A stretch of DNA of 64,000 nucleotides from an uncultured Collinsella sp. (GCA_902491345.1 CABUHI010000001.1:62001-126000); one strand, 5' to 3'. Shown: positions 44,725 to 53,674, counted from the stretch's first letter. The notes: a model not told the origin generated them from the letters alone. Numbers and translations are program-made.

Positions 44725-46098
44725 TTATCGCCGCACGTGTCGAAGCACTTCAGCAGCGGCATTCACCTCGATAACGCGACGCTCCAGGCCGCGGCGAATG
44801 GACTCGAGCCGACCCTCCGCCGTGGCCCATTTGCTCTGCGAAAGAATCTCGATCGCCTCATCAACAAATCCGTCGAGTCGCGATGAGTCGAACCAATCGA
44901 GTGAGTCCGCAAGCGCCAGCTGGACGGAAGGATTGGGCCCAAACGGCTTAGCGGAAAACCCAAACTCCCCAGCTGCGAGCACAGCAGTTGGCACGTTATA
45001 CCACAGACAGTTGCCGCTATCGAACAGCGGTGCATGCCTTATCTCCAAGGTATCGACATTGCGGATGATGCCGAAGTTTCGCCAATGGCGATCGCTGTTG
45101 GCCAAAAGGGCGTCGCATACGATCATCTGCGACATAGACCTTCTCACAGCGGCCTCATCGGCACCATGCTTGCCAAGGTAGCGACAGTATCGATCGTATG
45201 TCGAGTTTCCCCGCTGGCTACCAAGTGCACCCTTAACGTAAACAGCCGGAACGTATTCCTCGCGGCCGTCAAGAAAATCCTCGCACAGGCACACGGGGCC
45301 ATCGAACATCCGCTCAACCGTATAAGGAACAAACTCGCCCTCCGACAGCAAGCGACGATGTAGAGCCGTTGCAACCGCCTCGTTAAAGGGACGCTGATCG
45401 TCCACGCCACATCCCTTGACCAGAACACGAGCGCCGTTTCGGATCATCCACGATTTAGGAAGCTCTCCCTCGGACGTGTTATCCGGATTTTTAAGACCGA
45501 TGCCTTCCAGCCAACCCGAACGCTCTTCGGGCGCCGATCGCTCAAAATCGTTCTCAAAGTAATTGAGGTTTCGCCATTCGAGCCCGTCGCATTCTGCCGG
45601 TCGCAGCCAATAACAATCCGAAAGTGATAGGCCCAGGCACCGAACCGGAACCTCGATGCCACGGGCAATTCCCAGTTCACGATAGCGCGAGACGAGCCCG
45701 GGGCGGACGTCAGGCACCGATCGATGCCCCCACCACGCGTTGAGCTCCCGCTTATTCACCGTTGGAGAAGAGCTCGAGCACGTGCCAAACGGCATTCGTT
45801 GCATATCGAGGACCTCGGCGATTTCGAAGGGAAACTCGCGCGTCGGATCAAATGAGACATGCGCGACCTCATGGTCGGCCGACATCAGCGTAAACTTGCG
45901 TCCCACATCGGCTGCAGGACGGCGCCCTCGTTTGCGGACCTTTTGATAGGCGATCGCAGAATTGTACTCGACCATCTTCCGGCCGCCCACAATATCGCAC
46001 GCAAGCGTCCCCGATGCGGCAAGTTGCGATATGCGGGCTTTTGTAACGCCCAGCAGGCGGGCCGCATCACCCATAGACAAGTACTCAGATGTATTCAT
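44725..46098 (-). CDS. HipA-like kinase fused to an N-terminal helix-turn-helix domain
   Basis: 457 residues. The start was chosen because GAGGTGAT, matching the anti-SD over eight bases, is seven bases upstream of MNTSEYLS. Residues about 5-65 form an excisionase/MerR-like DNA-binding domain (LSMGDAARLLGVTKARISQL ... GGRKMVEY), then a basic linker KRGRRP. The kinase part has an ATP lysine (ARVLVKG, Lys228), NEAVATAL, the catalytic NSDRHWRNFG (Asp336) and a DFG-like PLFDSG (Asp360), as in HipA/CtkA proteins. No separate HipB gene adjoins it. The promoter is AT-rich with an inverted repeat. A self-regulated protein kinase or toxin-antitoxin-like module in one chain is inferred. Confidence 0.85.
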   Translation of the reverse strand: MNTSEYLSMGDAARLLGVTKARISQLAASGTLACDIVGGRKMVEYNSAIAYQKVRKRGRRPAADVGRKFTLMSADHEVAHVSFDPTREFPFEIAEVLDMQRMPFGTCSSSSPTVNKRELNAWWGHRSVPDVRPGLVSRYRELGIARGIEVPVRCLGLSLSDCYWLRPAECDGLEWRNLNYFENDFERSAPEERSGWLEGIGLKNPDNTSEGELPKSWMIRNGARVLVKGCGVDDQRPFNEAVATALHRRLLSEGEFVPYTVERMFDGPVCLCEDFLDGREEYVPAVYVKGALGSQRGNSTYDRYCRYLGKHGADEAAVRRSMSQMIVCDALLANSDRHWRNFGIIRNVDTLEIRHAPLFDSGNCLWYNVPTAVLAAGEFGFSAKPFGPNPSVQLALADSLDWFDSSRLDGFVDEAIEILSQSKWATAEGRLESIRRGLERRVIEVNAAAEVLRHVRR

Positions 46099-46129
46099 AT
46101 GCCGCATCACCTCGTTAAGTAATTTACGC

Positions 46130-46166
46130 GTTTAGTTAATAGATTACATATATCATAATACTAAAC
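46130..46166. promoter_or_regulatory. Inverted repeat in the HTH-HipA promoter
   Basis: GTTTAGT (46130-46136) and ACTAAAC (46160-46166), perfect arms 23 bases apart, within the only strongly AT-rich 60 bases of the neighbourhood. It is a probable operator for the HTH domain of the gene it precedes. Confidence 0.5.
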
Positions 46167-46176
46167 AGACTGAAGC

Positions 46177-46203
46177 GAAAAAAGGCCCGAGCAATCGGGC
46201 CTT
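46177..46203 (-). terminator. Intrinsic terminator after the M42 peptidase gene
   Basis: AAGGCCCGA pairs with TCGGGCCTT, followed by TTTT on the minus strand. Confidence 0.85.
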
Positions 46204-46235
46204 AGCGATGGTCAGCCGAGTCGCAAGCTGCTCCC

Positions 46236-47279
46236 CTAGCGCTGTACGTAGGCGCGAACGAGCTCGAAGGTGTTGCGCACGCCGTCGATGTGGCTGCGCT
46301 CGTAGTTGTGGCTCGCGTACACGCCGGGGCCGATCAGACCATGGCGAATGTCGTAGCCGGCAGAAAGCGTGGCCTCAACGTCCGAGCCGTAATGCGGGTA
46401 CACGTCGATGGCGTAATCGAGCTCCAGCTCGCGCGCGATGTTGGACAGCGTGGTTACCAGGTCGTAGTTGTACGGACCGCCCGAATCCTTGGCGCAGATC
46501 GAAACCATGCGCTCGGTGCAGCCCAGGTCGTCGCCCACGCAGCCCATGTCCACGCTGATCATCTCGCGCGTGTCGGCCGGCACAAAGGCACCGCCATGGC
46601 CGACCTCCTCGTACACGGTAAAGAGCAGCGAAACCTTACGCGAAAGCGTCACCTCGCCAGCGGCGACGGCACGCGCCAAGCCCAGCAAAATGGCGGCCGA
46701 AAGCTTGTCGTCCAGGAAGCGGCTCTTAATGTAGCCACTCTCCGTCACCGTCGTGCGAGGGTCCATAGCGATGATGTCGCCGGTCTGAATACCCAGCTCG
46801 AGCACATCGTCCTTGCTGTCGACGTTCTCGTCGAGCAGGATCTCCATGTTCTTCTCGATAGTCTTGACCGGCTCATCGGCCACGTGCGCCGAAGGCTCGG
46901 TATTGAGGACCACACCCGTGTACACATTGCCGTCGCGCGTGTAGACAGTGCAGTTCTCGCCATCGGCCGTGGACCACTGATGCCCGCCGAGGGTCGTGGG
47001 GCGCAGGCGACCATTGTCCTTAATGGAGCGTACCATGGCGCCCAGGGTATCGACATGGCTCGCCAACACAAGCGGCTCACCCTCGCCACCAAGCTCAACC
47101 AGCACGTTGCCCTTATTAGAACGCTCAGGCCCAAACCCCATATCGCGCAGGGTCTCCATCAGATAATCAGTCGCCGCATGGGTATAGCCGGTAGGGGAGG
47201 CAATAGAAGTCAGCGTCTTAAGCTGTCCTGCGATATAGGAGAGCGTCTCCTCTAGAGAAGCATCAATATTAGAAGTCAT
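46236..47279 (-). CDS. M42 family glutamyl/deblocking aminopeptidase
   Basis: 347 residues; the second of two ATGs was chosen because AAGG is six bases before it. Metal ligands and catalytic residues fit the family: ASHVDTLG, SRFLDDKLSAAILLG, VYEEVGHGGAF, VDMGCVG and SHNYERSHIDG. Cytosolic M42 enzymes form tetrahedral dodecamers trimming peptides. It is a single-gene transcript. Confidence 0.92.
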   Translation of the reverse strand: MTSNIDASLEETLSYIAGQLKTLTSIASPTGYTHAATDYLMETLRDMGFGPERSNKGNVLVELGGEGEPLVLASHVDTLGAMVRSIKDNGRLRPTTLGGHQWSTADGENCTVYTRDGNVYTGVVLNTEPSAHVADEPVKTIEKNMEILLDENVDSKDDVLELGIQTGDIIAMDPRTTVTESGYIKSRFLDDKLSAAILLGLARAVAAGEVTLSRKVSLLFTVYEEVGHGGAFVPADTREMISVDMGCVGDDLGCTERMVSICAKDSGGPYNYDLVTTLSNIARELELDYAIDVYPHYGSDVEATLSAGYDIRHGLIGPGVYASHNYERSHIDGVRNTFELVRAYVQR

Positions 47280-47489
47280 ATGCATCCTTCCAAGTAAAAC
47301 TAAGACCGAGTCCCGATTTTAACCGTTCTGCACGTGCAATGCCCCAGGAGCCGAGCCGCCTCCAGACGTCCCCGCACCGGTTTTGTGCACGTGCACGGTT
47401 TACAATCTCAATCTTGCATAAATCCTATTGGTATTTGCATAGAAATGAGGCATCTTTTTGCTTCGTCTCAGGGTGCCCCACCTTGGACC

Positions 47490-47722
47490 GTGCAAAAACG
47501 GAGTATTCAGCACCGTGGGCCCCAACGGCCCCATCACGAACGACAAAACGACGCGGTTACAGCAGTGTTGCAGGTCGTCGCAAAGCAGAAACTCAGTAAC
47601 AACCCCCTCCACTCATCGATAGCCCGCCCACAATGGCTGTCGATGGGCGCCTGCGGATCACTACCGCCCATTCACAACGTTATGCATTTTTAAGAGCTTG
47701 TTGAATACTCCCAAAAATGCAC
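47490..47722. repeat. Element A: 233-bp unit bounded by inverted GTGCAAAAACGGAGTATTC motifs
   Basis: Left GTGCAAAAACGGAGTATTC then AGCA (47490-47512); right CTTGTTGAATACTCCCAAAA then ATGCAC (47697-47722), an imperfect inverse. The same arrangement, at 232 bp, recurs at 61123-61354. The 76 bases before the left motif also align without gaps between copies, starting at TTG[C/T]ATAAAT. The interiors do not obviously align. Confidence 0.7.
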
Positions 47723-47797
47723 GCAGGGAAGTGCACCACCTATCCGCAGCGGGCAGTACGCCTTGGTTTTGTCCGTCTCAGGGCATCGACGCAGCAC

Positions 47798-47829
47798 AAA
47801 AAGCCCCGCCGTGCGTAGCACGGCGGGGC
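47798..47829 (-). terminator. Intrinsic terminator after fucO
   Basis: GCCCCGCCGTGC pairs with GCACGGCGGGGC; TTTTTG follows on the minus strand. Confidence 0.9.
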
Positions 47830-47882
47830 CAGCGGCACGTCAAAAGACCATACACCTACGGGCGAAGGACCACCAAACTGGG

Positions 47883-49049
47883 CTAGGCAGCCGGGCAGAT
47901 CTTCTTGAAGAGCTCGATGACGTCGTCGAGCGTCGCCTCGCGCGGGTTGCCCGGGAAGCAGGCATCGGCCATGGCGTCCTTGGCCAGGACCTCGATCTCG
48001 TCAGCCTTCATGGCCTCGCAGACGTGCGGGATGTTCACGTCGGCGGAAAGCTGCTTGACGGCGGCGATAGCGGCGTCAGCAGCCTCGTCGGTGCTCATGC
48101 CCGTGGTGTCAACGCCCATGGCAACGGCGACCTTGGCCAGGCGCTCGGTGCAAACCGGCTTGTTGAACTCCATGGCGATCGGCAGCAGCATGGCGCAGGC
48201 GACACCGTGCGGGGTATCGTAGTGAGCGGACAGGGTGTGAGCCATGGCGTGATCGATGCCCAGGCCGACGTTAGAGAAGCCCATGCCGGCGACATACTGA
48301 CCAAGAGCCATGCCCTCGCGGCCGGAGCCGGGCTGACCGGACTTGGCCTCGGCGACGGAGTCGCGCAGGTTCTCGCTGATCAGCTTAATAGCCTCAAAGT
48401 GGAACATGTCGGAGAGCTCCCAAGCGCCCTTGGTGGTGTAGCCCTCGATGGCGTGGGTCAGAGCGTCCATGCCGGTAGAGGCGGTCAGGCCGGCGGGCAT
48501 GGAAGCCATCATATCGGGGTCGACGACGGCGACCTCGGGGGCGTCGTTGGTGTCGACGCACACGAACTTGCGGACCTTCTCGGGGTCGGTGATGACGTAG
48601 TTGATGGTCACCTCGGCGGCGGTACCGGCAGTCGTCGGCACAGCGATGGTGAACACGGCGTGGTTCTTAGTGGGAGCAACGCCCTCGAGGCTCCGGACAT
48701 CGGCGAACTCGGGGTTGTTGATGATGATGCCGATAGCCTTGGCGGTGTCCATGGAGGAGCCGCCACCGATGGTCACGATAGCGTCAGCCTCGGCGGCCTT
48801 AAAGGCCTCGACGCCGTCCTTGACGTTCTGGATAGTGGGGTTGGGCTTGATCTCGGAGTAGAGGCTCCAAGCAATGCCGGCAGCGTCGAGCTCGTCGGTC
48901 ACCTTAGCGGTAACGCCAAACTTGACCAGATCGGGGTCGGAGCAGACGAAGATCTTCTTGTAGCCACGACGCTGGAGCTCGCCGGGGATCTCCTTGATGG
49001 CGCCGGAACCATGGTAAGAAATGGTGTTGAGAACGAAACGATTAGCCAT
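47883..49049 (-). CDS. fucO: Iron-containing alcohol dehydrogenase, lactaldehyde reductase type
   Basis: 388 residues, closely following E. coli FucO along its length (for example NNPEFADVRSLEG, PTTAGTAAEVTINYVITD, GQYVAGMGFSNVGLG). NAD-binding GGGSSMDTAKAI; iron ligands in MDALTHAIEG, DHAMAH and DTPHGVA. It reduces L-lactaldehyde to propanediol in fucose/rhamnose breakdown, or acts on similar diol substrates. No sugar-catabolic gene adjoins it. Two LacI-type half-palindromes flank its promoter. Confidence 0.92.
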   Translation of the reverse strand: MANRFVLNTISYHGSGAIKEIPGELQRRGYKKIFVCSDPDLVKFGVTAKVTDELDAAGIAWSLYSEIKPNPTIQNVKDGVEAFKAAEADAIVTIGGGSSMDTAKAIGIIINNPEFADVRSLEGVAPTKNHAVFTIAVPTTAGTAAEVTINYVITDPEKVRKFVCVDTNDAPEVAVVDPDMMASMPAGLTASTGMDALTHAIEGYTTKGAWELSDMFHFEAIKLISENLRDSVAEAKSGQPGSGREGMALGQYVAGMGFSNVGLGIDHAMAHTLSAHYDTPHGVACAMLLPIAMEFNKPVCTERLAKVAVAMGVDTTGMSTDEAADAAIAAVKQLSADVNIPHVCEAMKADEIEVLAKDAMADACFPGNPREATLDDVIELFKKICPAA

Positions 49050-49091
49050 TGATAGCCTCCTATCGTGCGCGGGGCACCCGTTACGCCCCGC

Positions 49092-49163
49092 ACTATAAGT
49101 CCCATCCTAACGCTTTTGAAACAAAAAACACGCGAGAACATCAAAAGTGTTAAAGCGTTTCAA
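49092..49163 (-). promoter_or_regulatory. fucO promoter with LacI-family-like operators
   Basis: On the minus strand TTCAAA-17-TATAGT. A CG-centred near-palindrome TTGAAACGCTTTAA (49150-49163) lies upstream, and a related TTTCAAAAGCGTTA (49108-49121) overlaps the -35. The pattern fits a LacI/CcpA-type repressor. Confidence 0.45.
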
Positions 49164-49214
49164 CAGATGACGAAAAATATTGCGGCAAAGGGACAGCCCC
49201 TTTGCCGCATTCGG

Positions 49215-49931
49215 TTACTTTCGGCAGCCCTCTTTCCAAGCCTCGGCCGCAACCTTCCAGCGTAAGCGCAAGTCGCGCTCGCGGTCGATGAACATGATGG
49301 CAAACGCGACAAACAGCAGCAAGCTCGCCACGACGATGGCGTGCAGGCCCATGCGCTCAATACACCAGTTGCCCAACACGGCGCCAAACACAAAGGTAAA
49401 GATCACGCCAAAGTACAGCAGGCCGTTTTCCAAAAAGCCGCGCCTGTGGGTGATGATGTAATCGTCCACGTTTTGCAGCGCGTTGCGCAAGTTGCCGATG
49501 CACATGGTCGTAGCGATGCCGTGACCGTGGATCTTGCGGAAGCTCTCGACCTGCATGCCGCAGGCAAACGAGGTGAGGCAGTTGGCGAGCAGGTTGAAAT
49601 TGCCGCCCGGGATAAAGCTCACGCCCAGTAAGATGACGGCTTCAAAGAACACCGTCACCTGACGCCAGTGGATCACGCTGCCAAACCGCTCGTGTACCAG
49701 ATCGGCAAGCATAATACCCACGGCAAACGACACCACAGGGAAGAAGTAGCGCTCCGCAAGTGCCCAGTTGCCCTCCGAGATGCTCACGCCCACGAGCAGG
49801 ATGTTGCCTGTCTGCGCGTTGGCGAAAACATGGTCGCGCCCAATGTACGAATACACGTCCATAAAGCCACCGGCGAGCGCCAAGATGATGCCCAGCTCAA
49901 TAGACTCCGATATCTGTTTGGCACGCTGCAT
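49215..49931 (-). CDS. DUF1275 (YoaK-like) membrane protein
   Basis: 238 residues. The start was chosen at MQRAKQ with AAGGAGG ten bases upstream; the frame extends far 5' without support. Six or so membrane helices and the family pattern ALAGGFMDVYSYIG ... FANAQTGNILLVG ... NLLANCLTSFACGMQVESFR ... TTMCIGNLRNAL. Family role is unknown, possibly transport. Confidence 0.9.
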   Translation of the reverse strand: MQRAKQISESIELGIILALAGGFMDVYSYIGRDHVFANAQTGNILLVGVSISEGNWALAERYFFPVVSFAVGIMLADLVHERFGSVIHWRQVTVFFEAVILLGVSFIPGGNFNLLANCLTSFACGMQVESFRKIHGHGIATTMCIGNLRNALQNVDDYIITHRRGFLENGLLYFGVIFTFVFGAVLGNWCIERMGLHAIVVASLLLFVAFAIMFIDRERDLRLRWKVAAEAWKEGCRK

Positions 49932-50193
49932 CGTCGTGCATCCTCCTTGTTGACGACTCTCTCGTGCGTTGGCGGAAACATAGCCGCCGTTCATACTGTA
50001 ACCCATTGACAACATGGCGTGCGCGCGAGACGGGTTCTCCAACGCGCAGATACACAGTCTGGAAACAAACGGCGGGTACAGCACCTGCATCGACACGCCG
50101 GTCCGCCAGCCCATGTACTCCACCAGTCTTTTTAGCCCCGTCCCAAAAAGACTGGTTACAATTACGTGCAGCATACAAACACCGGGAGGGATC

Positions 50194-52335
50194 GTGGCAA
50201 AAAAGCCTCAGCACGCTCAGAACAACCAGCGCAGTCAGCAGGGCAAACAGGGCCAGCAGCAAAAGCGCGGCGGCAAGGCGCAGGCCACGGTCGCCCGCAC
50301 CAAGCATTCCCAAGCGACGCCCGTCCGCCCCTGGCGTCCGAGCCGCGATAAATTCCTCCCCGTCAGTCGAGCCGACATGGATGCACGCGGCTGGGACCAG
50401 TGCGACTTTGTCTACATCTGCGGCGACGCCTACGTGGACCATCCCAGCTTTGGCATGGCCATCATCAGCCGCGTCCTCGACGCGCACGGCTACAAAGTGG
50501 GCATCATCTGCCAACCCGACTGGACCGACCCCGCCAGCATCACCGTGCTCGGCGAGCCGCGCCTAGGCTTTCTCGTCAGTGCCGGCAACATGGACTCCAT
50601 GGTCAACCACTATTCGGTGACCAAACACCGCCGCCACACCGACGCCTATACCCCTGGTGGCGAGGAGGGTCGTCGCCCCAACCGAGCCGTCACGGTCTAC
50701 GGCAACCTCATCCGTCAGACGTTTAAGGACGCCCCCATCATTATCGGCGGCATCGAGGCAAGCCTGCGCCGCCTGGCCCACTACGACTACTGGCAGGACA
50801 AGCTCAAGCGCTCGGTGCTGCTCGACTCGGGCGCCGACATCCTCATCTACGGCATGGGCGAGCACGCGATCGTCGAGATCGCCGACGCGCTCGACGCGGG
50901 ACTACCCGTCGATCAGATTACCTATATCGACGGCACCGTCTACCGCACGGGTTCGCTCGACGAGGTCTACGACTACGACCTACTGCCCAGCTGGGACGAC
51001 CTTACCACCGACAAGCTCAACTACGCACGCAGCTTTAACGTGCAGCAGCAGAATATGGACCCCATCACCGGGCATCGCCTGGTAGAGCCATATCCCAACA
51101 GCGTGTACGTGGTGCAGAACCCGCCGTCGGCGACGCTCACCACCGACGAGATGGACGAGGTGGCCGAACTCCCCTATGCACGTGACTGGCATCCCGACTA
51201 CGACGCGGCGGGCGGCGTGCCGGCCTTTGCCGAGATCAAGTTTTCCATTAGCTCCAACCGCGGCTGTTTTGGCGAGTGCTCGTTTTGCGCGCTCACCTTC
51301 CACCAGGGCCGCGTGCTGCAGATGCGCAGCCACGACTCGATCATGCGCGAGGCCGAGCTGCTCACGCGCGATCCCGAGTTTAAGGGCTACATCAACGACG
51401 TGGGCGGACCGACGGCAAACTTTAGCCGCCCTGCCTGCGACAAGCAGCTCAAACACGGCGTGTGCAAGAACAAGCGCTGCCTGTGGCCGAGCGTGTGCAA
51501 GAACATGGTGGTCGACGAGAGCGGCTACACACAGCTGCTGCGCGACCTGCGCCAGCTGCCGGGCGTCAAAAAGGTCTTCGTCCGCAGCGGCATCCGCTTT
51601 GACTACACCATGGCCGACGCCTCGGACGAGTTTTTGCGTGAGCTGCTGGAGCATCATGTTTCGGGCCAGCTCCGCGTAGCGCCCGAGCACGTGAGCGACG
51701 CGGTGCTCTCTGTGATGGGCAAGCCGAGCCGCGCCGTCTACGACGCGTTCTGTCGCAAATTTGAGCGCTTGAACCGCGAATACGGACTCAAGCAGTACGT
51801 AGTGCCGTATCTGATCTCGAGCCATCCTGGCTCGACGATGAAGGAAGCCGTGGACCTTGCCGAGGCCGTGCGCGACATGGGCTATATGCCCGAGCAGGTG
51901 CAGGACTTCTACCCCACCCCGTCCACCATGTCGACCTGCATGTACTACACCGGCGTGGACCCGCGCACCATGAAGCCAATCTACGTGGCGCGCGACCCGC
52001 ATGAGAAGGCCATGCAGCGCGCGCTCATCCAGTATCGCAAGCCCGAGAACTACAAGCTGGTACGCGAGGCGCTGGAAAAGGCTGGCCGTCGCGACCTGAT
52101 CGGCTACACCAAGCATTGCCTGATTCGCCCCGTGCCGCCACGCCCGGGCGAGACATCGGCCAGCGGCGGGCACGGCACTGGCAAGAAGGGCGGTAAGGCC
52201 CACGGCGGCGTCGCCGGCAAGGGACCCAAAGGCAGCAAGGGCCACGGCGGTATGTCCCGCGCGCAGAACACCGCAGGCCGCAACCGTGCAGCTCAGGGGC
52301 GTCAGGGCGCCAACGGCGGCGGCCGCCGCAACTAG
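50194..52335 (+). CDS. YgiQ family radical SAM protein
   Basis: 713 residues from a GTG with GGGAGG four bases upstream. A Gln/Lys-rich N-terminal tail is followed by a cobalamin-binding-like fold (CGDAYVDHPSFGMAIISRVL), then the radical-SAM cluster SSNRGCFGECSFCALTFHQG (CxxxCxxC), and a TIM barrel with RSGIRFDY and RVAPEHVS. The C-terminus is a basic Gly/Lys/Arg-rich tail, possibly RNA-binding. The reaction of the family is not established. It overlaps the convergent CPBP gene by four bases. Confidence 0.93.
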   Translation: MAKKPQHAQNNQRSQQGKQGQQQKRGGKAQATVARTKHSQATPVRPWRPSRDKFLPVSRADMDARGWDQCDFVYICGDAYVDHPSFGMAIISRVLDAHGYKVGIICQPDWTDPASITVLGEPRLGFLVSAGNMDSMVNHYSVTKHRRHTDAYTPGGEEGRRPNRAVTVYGNLIRQTFKDAPIIIGGIEASLRRLAHYDYWQDKLKRSVLLDSGADILIYGMGEHAIVEIADALDAGLPVDQITYIDGTVYRTGSLDEVYDYDLLPSWDDLTTDKLNYARSFNVQQQNMDPITGHRLVEPYPNSVYVVQNPPSATLTTDEMDEVAELPYARDWHPDYDAAGGVPAFAEIKFSISSNRGCFGECSFCALTFHQGRVLQMRSHDSIMREAELLTRDPEFKGYINDVGGPTANFSRPACDKQLKHGVCKNKRCLWPSVCKNMVVDESGYTQLLRDLRQLPGVKKVFVRSGIRFDYTMADASDEFLRELLEHHVSGQLRVAPEHVSDAVLSVMGKPSRAVYDAFCRKFERLNREYGLKQYVVPYLISSHPGSTMKEAVDLAEAVRDMGYMPEQVQDFYPTPSTMSTCMYYTGVDPRTMKPIYVARDPHEKAMQRALIQYRKPENYKLVREALEKAGRRDLIGYTKHCLIRPVPPRPGETSASGGHGTGKKGGKAHGGVAGKGPKGSKGHGGMSRAQNTAGRNRAAQGRQGANGGGRRN

Positions 52336-53243
52336 GGCAGCGGTGCGCTCGCTGCGTCCATCCCACACGCGTGGCGCAGTGAGCGCATCGCCTCCACGAG
52401 GATGATGCCGGCGATGGCAACCGTGACCGCCACGTTGAACGGCGTGTTCACAAACCAGAGCAACGTCATGAGATACGACCCGGCGTTAAAGGCAAAATGC
52501 AGCAGGATCGTGTAGCGGAGCTTTCCGGTCGTCACGAGCACCCAACCAAAGATGAGGCCGGCGACACCCGCATAACAGCCCTGCACCCAGTTCATGTGCA
52601 TAAAGCCGAAGACCGCCGCCTGCAGCACGATTGCCGCGGCGACACCCCAGGTGCTCGGAGCCGCCCAGGGCACCATGGCAGCGTCTTGCGCGTTTGCGCG
52701 GCGCCGGCGTTTCCAGAGCGGACGGCACTGTGGATTAAACGCGCGCAGCGAAAACTCAAAGATGACGCCGCGCACCAGGAGCTCTTCGCAAAACGGCGCG
52801 CCGAGCACCGTGGTCAGGACGGCAAGAAGGCTGGTATCGCCCATGCCTGTTTCCTCGACAAGCTCGCTGTAATCGGCCGCCGCCTCGGGCAACAGCGACA
52901 GCACAGCGTCGGTCACGTAGCCAACGACCACCTGCAGGGCAAGGCCGATCACGATAACGCAGGCGATGCGCCTCCATGCTTTGTCTGCTCCCCCGCCAAG
53001 CGGGCGCTCGCCCTGCCAGCGCGCCATGAAGGAGCGGGGCCACAGATAGCGCCACCACAGCAGCGCCATCAAAAACGATGCCGTCTGCGCGGCGGCTTGA
53101 AACCATTGAATATCGAGGTTGTCAATCGGGAAACCCGTCAGCTCCGACACGATGTCCAGCGCGGAGAACAAAACCATGCTCAGGGCAATATCGGCAGCAA
53201 CAACACCAAAACAGGCAAGCGCCCACGCTATCGCATTGAGCAT
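52332..53243 (-). CDS. CPBP family intramembrane metalloprotease
   Basis: 303 residues; GGAGGAGG lies five bases before the ATG. Multiple membrane helices; motif 1 FCEELLVRGVIF (EExxxR), motif 2 FGFMHMNWVQG, motif 3 HFAFNAGS. These are the glutamate and histidine ligands of the CAAX/CPBP protease family (Rce1-like). Substrate unknown. Confidence 0.9.
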   Translation of the reverse strand: MLNAIAWALACFGVVAADIALSMVLFSALDIVSELTGFPIDNLDIQWFQAAAQTASFLMALLWWRYLWPRSFMARWQGERPLGGGADKAWRRIACVIVIGLALQVVVGYVTDAVLSLLPEAAADYSELVEETGMGDTSLLAVLTTVLGAPFCEELLVRGVIFEFSLRAFNPQCRPLWKRRRRANAQDAAMVPWAAPSTWGVAAAIVLQAAVFGFMHMNWVQGCYAGVAGLIFGWVLVTTGKLRYTILLHFAFNAGSYLMTLLWFVNTPFNVAVTVAIAGIILVEAMRSLRHACGMDAASAPLP

Positions 53244-53274
53244 GCCAACCTCCTCCTTCGGTGGCTAGTCATTT

Positions 53275-53339
53275 AAGAACGTCCCCAACGACTAGTCATT
53301 GGGGACGTTCTTCAACGACTAGCTGTTGGGGACAGTCTT
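53275..53339. repeat. Palindromic/tandem repeat with GGGGAC core
   Basis: Two direct copies of about 27 bp (CAACGACTAG..TTGGGGAC..TCTT at 53287 and 53313) plus an inverted copy AAGAACGTCCCCAACG (53275-53290). Together they form a long hairpin. The DinJ-like frame ends inside it. Confidence 0.75.
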
Positions 53340-53517
53340 TGCCAAAGGCCCCGTTGGGCGAAATGTCGAACGGAAAGGTGCCGCAGCGATTGAACGCGGC
53401 GATAAACATGCGGATGGCGTTGGACGGCGTAGTGCCCACGAGCTGAGTTGCAGCCGCGAAGGCTGCCTTCTCCTCGGGCAAGACCTTCGCGACTACGGGG
53501 GTCATGTGTTCTGCCAT
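53296..53517 (-). CDS. Orphan RelB/DinJ-family antitoxin
   Basis: 73 residues; AAGGA precedes the ATG (MAEHMTPVVAKVLPEEKAAF). The ribbon-helix-helix core with ATQLVGTTPSNAIRMFIAAF is typical of DinJ/RelB antitoxins. The expected toxin-binding tail stops after FPFDISPNGAF and is replaced by KDCPQQLVVEERPQ, which is encoded by the palindromic repeat. No YafQ/RelE toxin frame follows; the next gene is the CPBP protease. A perfect-looking operator still precedes it. Confidence 0.75.
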   Translation of the reverse strand: MAEHMTPVVAKVLPEEKAAFAAATQLVGTTPSNAIRMFIAAFNRCGTFPFDISPNGAFGKDCPQQLVVEERPQ

Positions 53518-53631
53518 GGCGCTTCCTTTTTGAAACGACGGTGGTGCGGATAGATGCGGGCCACGCGGCTGGGCGACGGGCTGTGAAGGCAACCCGATTG
53601 GCCCGCATCCGGAGTTTGTTTCTGCGGCGTT

Positions 53632-53674
53632 GGTATTACTTAGTAATCTTAAGTATTACCCCGCAGATAGAATA
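53632..53674 (-). promoter_or_regulatory. Promoter and operator of the DinJ-like gene
   Basis: Palindrome GGTATTACTT-N9-AAGTATTACC (53632-53660, nine of ten arm positions pair) directly follows TATTCT (-10, 53669-53674 on the minus strand). It covers the expected start of transcription, as in autoregulated antitoxin operons. Confidence 0.55.

Larger units (their letters stand above)
47280..47882. other. 603-base intergenic region carrying element A
   Basis: It contains a promoter-like TTGCAT...CATAGA on the plus strand at 47414, the 233-bp inverted-motif element (47490-47722), a TGCATTTTT/AAAAATGCA hairpin near its right end, and the fucO terminator. No convincing coding sequence. Confidence 0.7.

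Noticed and set aside
46110..46235. Separate hipB-like antitoxin gene upstream of the HipA-like kinase
   Set aside because: No start, ribosome site or frame of useful length; the HTH is inside the kinase gene itself.
53244..53295. Remnant of a YafQ/RelE toxin after the DinJ-like gene
   Set aside because: Only about 50 bases of repeat sequence separate it from the protease gene; no coding remnant visible.
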